Shown here one piece after another: positions 61,542 through 64,000 of a stretch of 64,000 bases of DNA; the stretch's first letter is position 1, and every line of letters starts with the position of its first letter. The notes beneath the pieces were generated by a model that did no database searches, was not told the DNA's origin, and saw only the letters and a program-made list of their open reading frames with translations. Source of the stretch: Streptomyces sp. NBC_01465 (lineage in GTDB: Bacteria; Actinomycetota; Actinomycetes; Streptomycetales; Streptomycetaceae); contig NZ_CP109467.1 in assembly GCF_036227325.1 (NCBI RefSeq), positions 1,984,001 through 2,048,000 of the forward strand, read 5' to 3'. The position numbers and the translations under genes are program-made.

Positions 61542-62528
61542 CTACCGCTCCAGCACTGGGCCCAGCGCCCGGCCCAGGCGTCCCAGCCACTCCTCCGCCG
61601 TACCCCGGACTTGTGGGTGGCTCACGCGGAACGCCTCCCAGTCCACGGACCACAGGGCCATCGCATCCAGGTGAAGGGCGTCTGCCGCAGTGGCGTTGCC
61701 CGGCTCGCGGCGGAAGACCGTGCGCAGCAGCCGTGGGGACAGCTTCGTACCCTCCGCCTCCGCGAGCAGTACGGCGTCGTAGAGGTCCTTGGCCTGCGCC
61801 CGGCCCTCCGTCGCGCAATCGGCGTGCAGCCACAACAGCTTCCAGGCCAGCGACAGTTCACGGCTCGCGGTGTGCACGACGTTCGGCCCGGTCCCGTCAC
61901 CACGGGGTATCGCGGTCAGAACTGGGGGCTCCGGGAGCCACTCGTCGCGGGCGAAGTCCAGCCGCACCTCGCCCGGCAAAATGCCTTCCGCCTCCCAGGG
62001 GACGACGAGGCGTATGCCCGGGGTGTCGTACTCCGAGTAGGTCCACGTCCCGTCGCTCCGGGCGGCGTCCGCATTGAGCACCACACCCGGCGCGGCAACC
62101 GGCCGTTCACGCACCAGGTCGAGCAGCAACTCCGGTGCCTGGCGGGCCTCCGGCTCCGCCTCGATGAGCCAGTTCAGCCCTTCGGGCGGGACCATCGGCC
62201 GTTGGCCCCCGGTGCCGAAATCCTCGAACTTCCAGATGTCGTACCGGCCTGCGCCGTCGGCCGCCTCCGGCCACTGCTGTACGACCTCCAAGTCCTCCAC
62301 GTACGGATACGGGGACCCAGGATCGACCGGAACCACCAGCGGCGGAGAGACGATCCAGTCGAGGTCGGCCGGCTCCCGCGCGTCCACCCCCACCCACGCG
62401 GGCATCACCATGCTCCCCCGCAACACCAGGGAGTCACCCAACGGGGACCTGGCGACGAGGTGCACCAGATGATCGAGCACAGCCCGATGCACACTGCGCC
62501 GTCGTTCGCCGTCCGCGGGCCGGGTCAC
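61542..62528 (-). CDS. AbiEii/AbiGii-like nucleotidyltransferase
   Basis: This 328-residue protein has nucleotidyltransferase marks: SLVLRGSMVMPAWVG, then ADLDWIVS with the Asp pair (about residues 55 and 57). The C-terminal AbiEii signature reads LAWKLLWLHADCATEGRAQAKDLYDAVLLAEAEG. AbiEii-type enzymes are toxins of abortive-infection and toxin-antitoxin systems that nucleotidylate RNA. The GTG at 62528 overlaps the upstream gene's stop (GTGA), so the two are coupled. The nearby partner does not look like the usual AbiEi helix-turn-helix antitoxin. Confidence 0.8.
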   Translation of the reverse strand: MTRPADGERRRSVHRAVLDHLVHLVARSPLGDSLVLRGSMVMPAWVGVDAREPADLDWIVSPPLVVPVDPGSPYPYVEDLEVVQQWPEAADGAGRYDIWKFEDFGTGGQRPMVPPEGLNWLIEAEPEARQAPELLLDLVRERPVAAPGVVLNADAARSDGTWTYSEYDTPGIRLVVPWEAEGILPGEVRLDFARDEWLPEPPVLTAIPRGDGTGPNVVHTASRELSLAWKLLWLHADCATEGRAQAKDLYDAVLLAEAEGTKLSPRLLRTVFRREPGNATAADALHLDAMALWSVDWEAFRVSHPQVRGTAEEWLGRLGRALGPVLER

Positions 62529-63172
62529 CGGACATCCGCCTTCTCCTCGATCCACCCGCTGTCCAGGGCGGGTCGGTCGTCGTGCACGACGAACTCCTCC
62601 TCCACCTCGACGGCCTTGAATCCCACCGCCGCCAGGGCGTCGAGCAGCGCGTCGAGTCGGCGGCGGGCCTCGGCGCGGCCGACGTCGCGGCAGCGCTGTG
62701 TGATGAAGCGTTCATGCCCGCTCGCACCCAGTTCACGGCGGGCGTTGCGCGACACATGGGCGGTGTGCCGTTCGGCGAGTTCGCGTACCGCCGCCACCTC
62801 GGACTCATCGGCCAGAGCGACCTTGACGTGGTGCTCGAAGTAGCAGCCGGGAGGGAGCTCCTGGGCTTCGGCGGCCGTCCGCGGCACGTCCTCGTTCCAC
62901 GGTGCTGCCTCGATCTTCACGCGCGCGACGCCGAACCCCTCGGCCTCCAGCCGCTCGACCCAGGTCAGCGCGGCCTCCCGTTGCGCCGGCAGGCCACCGT
63001 GGCCGCGCACGGTCAGCATCGGCTGTTCAGGGGTCGCGCCCCGGTCGAGCACGATCCGCGTGTACTTCACACGGTGGTGCGCCGCCCACCGACGTATGCG
63101 GCCCTCGTCACCGGCCATGGCGCCAGGCACCACGGTGAGGTGTGTCTCGAACTCCCCCGCAAAACCCTTCAT
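62525..63172 (-). CDS. Hypothetical protein with two similar halves, coupled to the nucleotidyltransferase
   Basis: This 215-residue protein consists of two similar parts. The first begins FETHLTVVPGAMAGDEGRIR and runs to ARVKIEAAP; the second begins YFEHHVKVALADESEVAAVR and runs to KAVEVEEEFVVHD. Each starts with an F-E-x-H hydrophobic strand, has a helix, and includes an Arg-rich middle (RNARRELGASGHERFITQRCR in the second). The fold looks like a duplicated alpha/beta domain. I recognise no named family. The start at ATG 63172 has GGTGGG upstream. Confidence 0.72.
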   Translation of the reverse strand: MKGFAGEFETHLTVVPGAMAGDEGRIRRWAAHHRVKYTRIVLDRGATPEQPMLTVRGHGGLPAQREAALTWVERLEAEGFGVARVKIEAAPWNEDVPRTAAEAQELPPGCYFEHHVKVALADESEVAAVRELAERHTAHVSRNARRELGASGHERFITQRCRDVGRAEARRRLDALLDALAAVGFKAVEVEEEFVVHDDRPALDSGWIEEKADVR

Positions 63173-63300
63173 TCCCACCCCGCACACGCCCGTCCGTTCA
63201 CCAGCGGCCAACGATACGGACAGCCAGCCCCACCCTCGACCCCGCCGGCAAGGGCCGCATACGGTGGGCGCGCCGAGACCCCCGGAATGACCGAGGCCCC

Positions 63301-64000
63301 ATGAAGCACACGCGATTCGAGCCGGGCAGCACTCCGCACCTGCCCCTACCGACCGGACCCCATGCGGTCGGCGCCACGTCGCTGCACCTCACGGACGGTT
63401 CCCGCCCCGATCCCTGGGCGCCCGAGGCGGGTGCGCGCGAACTCATGGTCTCCCTGTGGAGCCCGACGGCCTCGCCGAGCGGGCGGCGCGCCCCGTACAT
63501 GACGCCGACGGAATCGGAGCTGTTCCTCAAAGAGGCGGGCATCCCCGGACCATCGGACGTGTTGAGTACGACACGGACCAACGCCTCCGCCGACGCGCAA
63601 CCGGCAGGGCCCGAGCGCGGTCTGCCGCTGGTCGTGCTCTCCCCCGGCTTCACCAAGCCCCGCGCGACGCTGACCACCCTCGCCGAGGACCTGGCCAGCC
63701 ACGGCTACATGGTGGCCGCGATCGACCACACCTACGAAAGCGTCGCCACTGCCTTCCCGGACGGGCGGGTCACCACCTGCACGGCCGGCGAGGTCACGCA
63801 TGACGAAGCGTTCTGGCAGCGGCTGGTCAAGGGCAGGGCCGCCGACGTCTCCTTCGTACTGGACGAACTGACCGGGCCACACGCGAAATGGGACGCTGCC
63901 CGACTCATCGACCCATCCAGGATCGCCATGGTGGGCCACTCCGTCGGCGGTGCGAGCGCCATCACGTCCATGCTGGCCGACGCCCGTGTGTGCGCGGGTA
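63301..64000 (+). CDS. PAF-acetylhydrolase-like alpha/beta hydrolase (cut by window edge)
   Basis: The reading begins MKHTRFEPGSTPHLPLPTGP, with a lipase-like LPLVVLSPGFTKPRATLTTLAEDLASHGYMVAAIDHTYES and the nucleophile elbow IAMVGHSVGGASAITSML, where it leaves the window. These are marks of the platelet-activating-factor acetylhydrolase / dienelactone-like group. The catalytic Asp and His should lie beyond position 64000. The ATG at 63301 is preceded by a purine-rich gaccgaggcccc. Confidence 0.8.
   Translation, partial: MKHTRFEPGSTPHLPLPTGPHAVGATSLHLTDGSRPDPWAPEAGARELMVSLWSPTASPSGRRAPYMTPTESELFLKEAGIPGPSDVLSTTRTNASADAQPAGPERGLPLVVLSPGFTKPRATLTTLAEDLASHGYMVAAIDHTYESVATAFPDGRVTTCTAGEVTHDEAFWQRLVKGRAADVSFVLDELTGPHAKWDAARLIDPSRIAMVGHSVGGASAITSMLADARVCAG

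Noticed and set aside
1..64000. tRNA, rRNA, CRISPR array, insertion sequence, integrase or attachment site
   Set aside because: I looked for cloverleaf-like, repeat-spacer and transposase features on both strands and saw none.

Overview
The window is a high-G+C actinobacterial chromosome segment, almost certainly from a Streptomyces. Third codon positions are nearly all G or C, GTG and TTG starts are frequent, Tat- and Sec-exported glycosidases are abundant, and a type II glutamine synthetase, a Spx-like ArsC, a receiver-PP2C phosphatase and a Reg1/MalR-type amylase operator are all typical of that genus. I saw no tRNA, rRNA, CRISPR array, insertion sequence or prophage. Both ends cut genes: a NUDIX hydrolase on the left and an alpha/beta hydrolase on the right.

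Positions 1-13 kb hold mostly single housekeeping-type or unknown genes: a leucine-rich-repeat protein, a histidine-rich metal-binding protein, a DUF2252 protein, a TOPRIM protein, RlmG, an NfeD-like plus SPFH pair, a BrkB/YihY membrane protein, an ArsC/Spx protein, and a divergent alpha/beta hydrolase-MarR pair separated by a 47-bp perfect palindrome. Positions 12.6-16.7 kb hold glnII with a GlnR-like box and a strong terminator, a small Cys-containing peptide ORF, an orphan winged-helix regulator and a two-component system.

Positions 16.7-30.8 kb hold a secreted GH29 fucosidase, a DUF1996 secreted protein, a lipoprotein and a secreted GH89 alpha-N-acetylglucosaminidase. These are followed by a rhomboid-like protein, a tyrosine phosphatase, a sigma-factor-like domain fused to a membrane anchor, a di-iron-type protein paired with a ferredoxin reductase, and a coupled dehydrogenase/AhpD-like pair.

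Positions 30.8-36.4 kb are the least explained part. Two large proteins, with no signal peptide and no recognised enzyme motif, are arranged in tandem behind a promoter unusually close to consensus. The first opens with a motif like that of TULIP/P47 proteins. The second combines a beta-propeller-like half, an Ig-like segment and a long hydrophobic/helical half. A toxin-like or self/non-self role is possible but unproven.

Positions 36.9-47.9 kb form a coherent N-glycan utilisation locus. It contains an ABC importer (binding protein and two permeases), a GH5 enzyme, a secreted GH85 endo-beta-N-acetylglucosaminidase and an intracellular GH38 alpha-mannosidase, read as one minus-strand operon. 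A divergent LacI-family regulator shares the promoter region, which carries two matching 16-bp operators. Secreted GH85 would release glycans, the importer would take them up, and GH38 and GH5 would dismantle them inside the cell.

Positions 48-64 kb hold a TetR regulator, small enzymes, a receiver-PP2C phosphatase, and an alpha-amylase followed by a very large amylase-pullulanase fusion, with a CTTGC-type operator upstream of the amylase. The rest is an alpha/beta hydrolase, a stand-alone GyrB-type ATPase domain with an altered nucleotide site, and a translationally coupled pair of an unknown duplicated-domain protein and an AbiEii-like nucleotidyltransferase.
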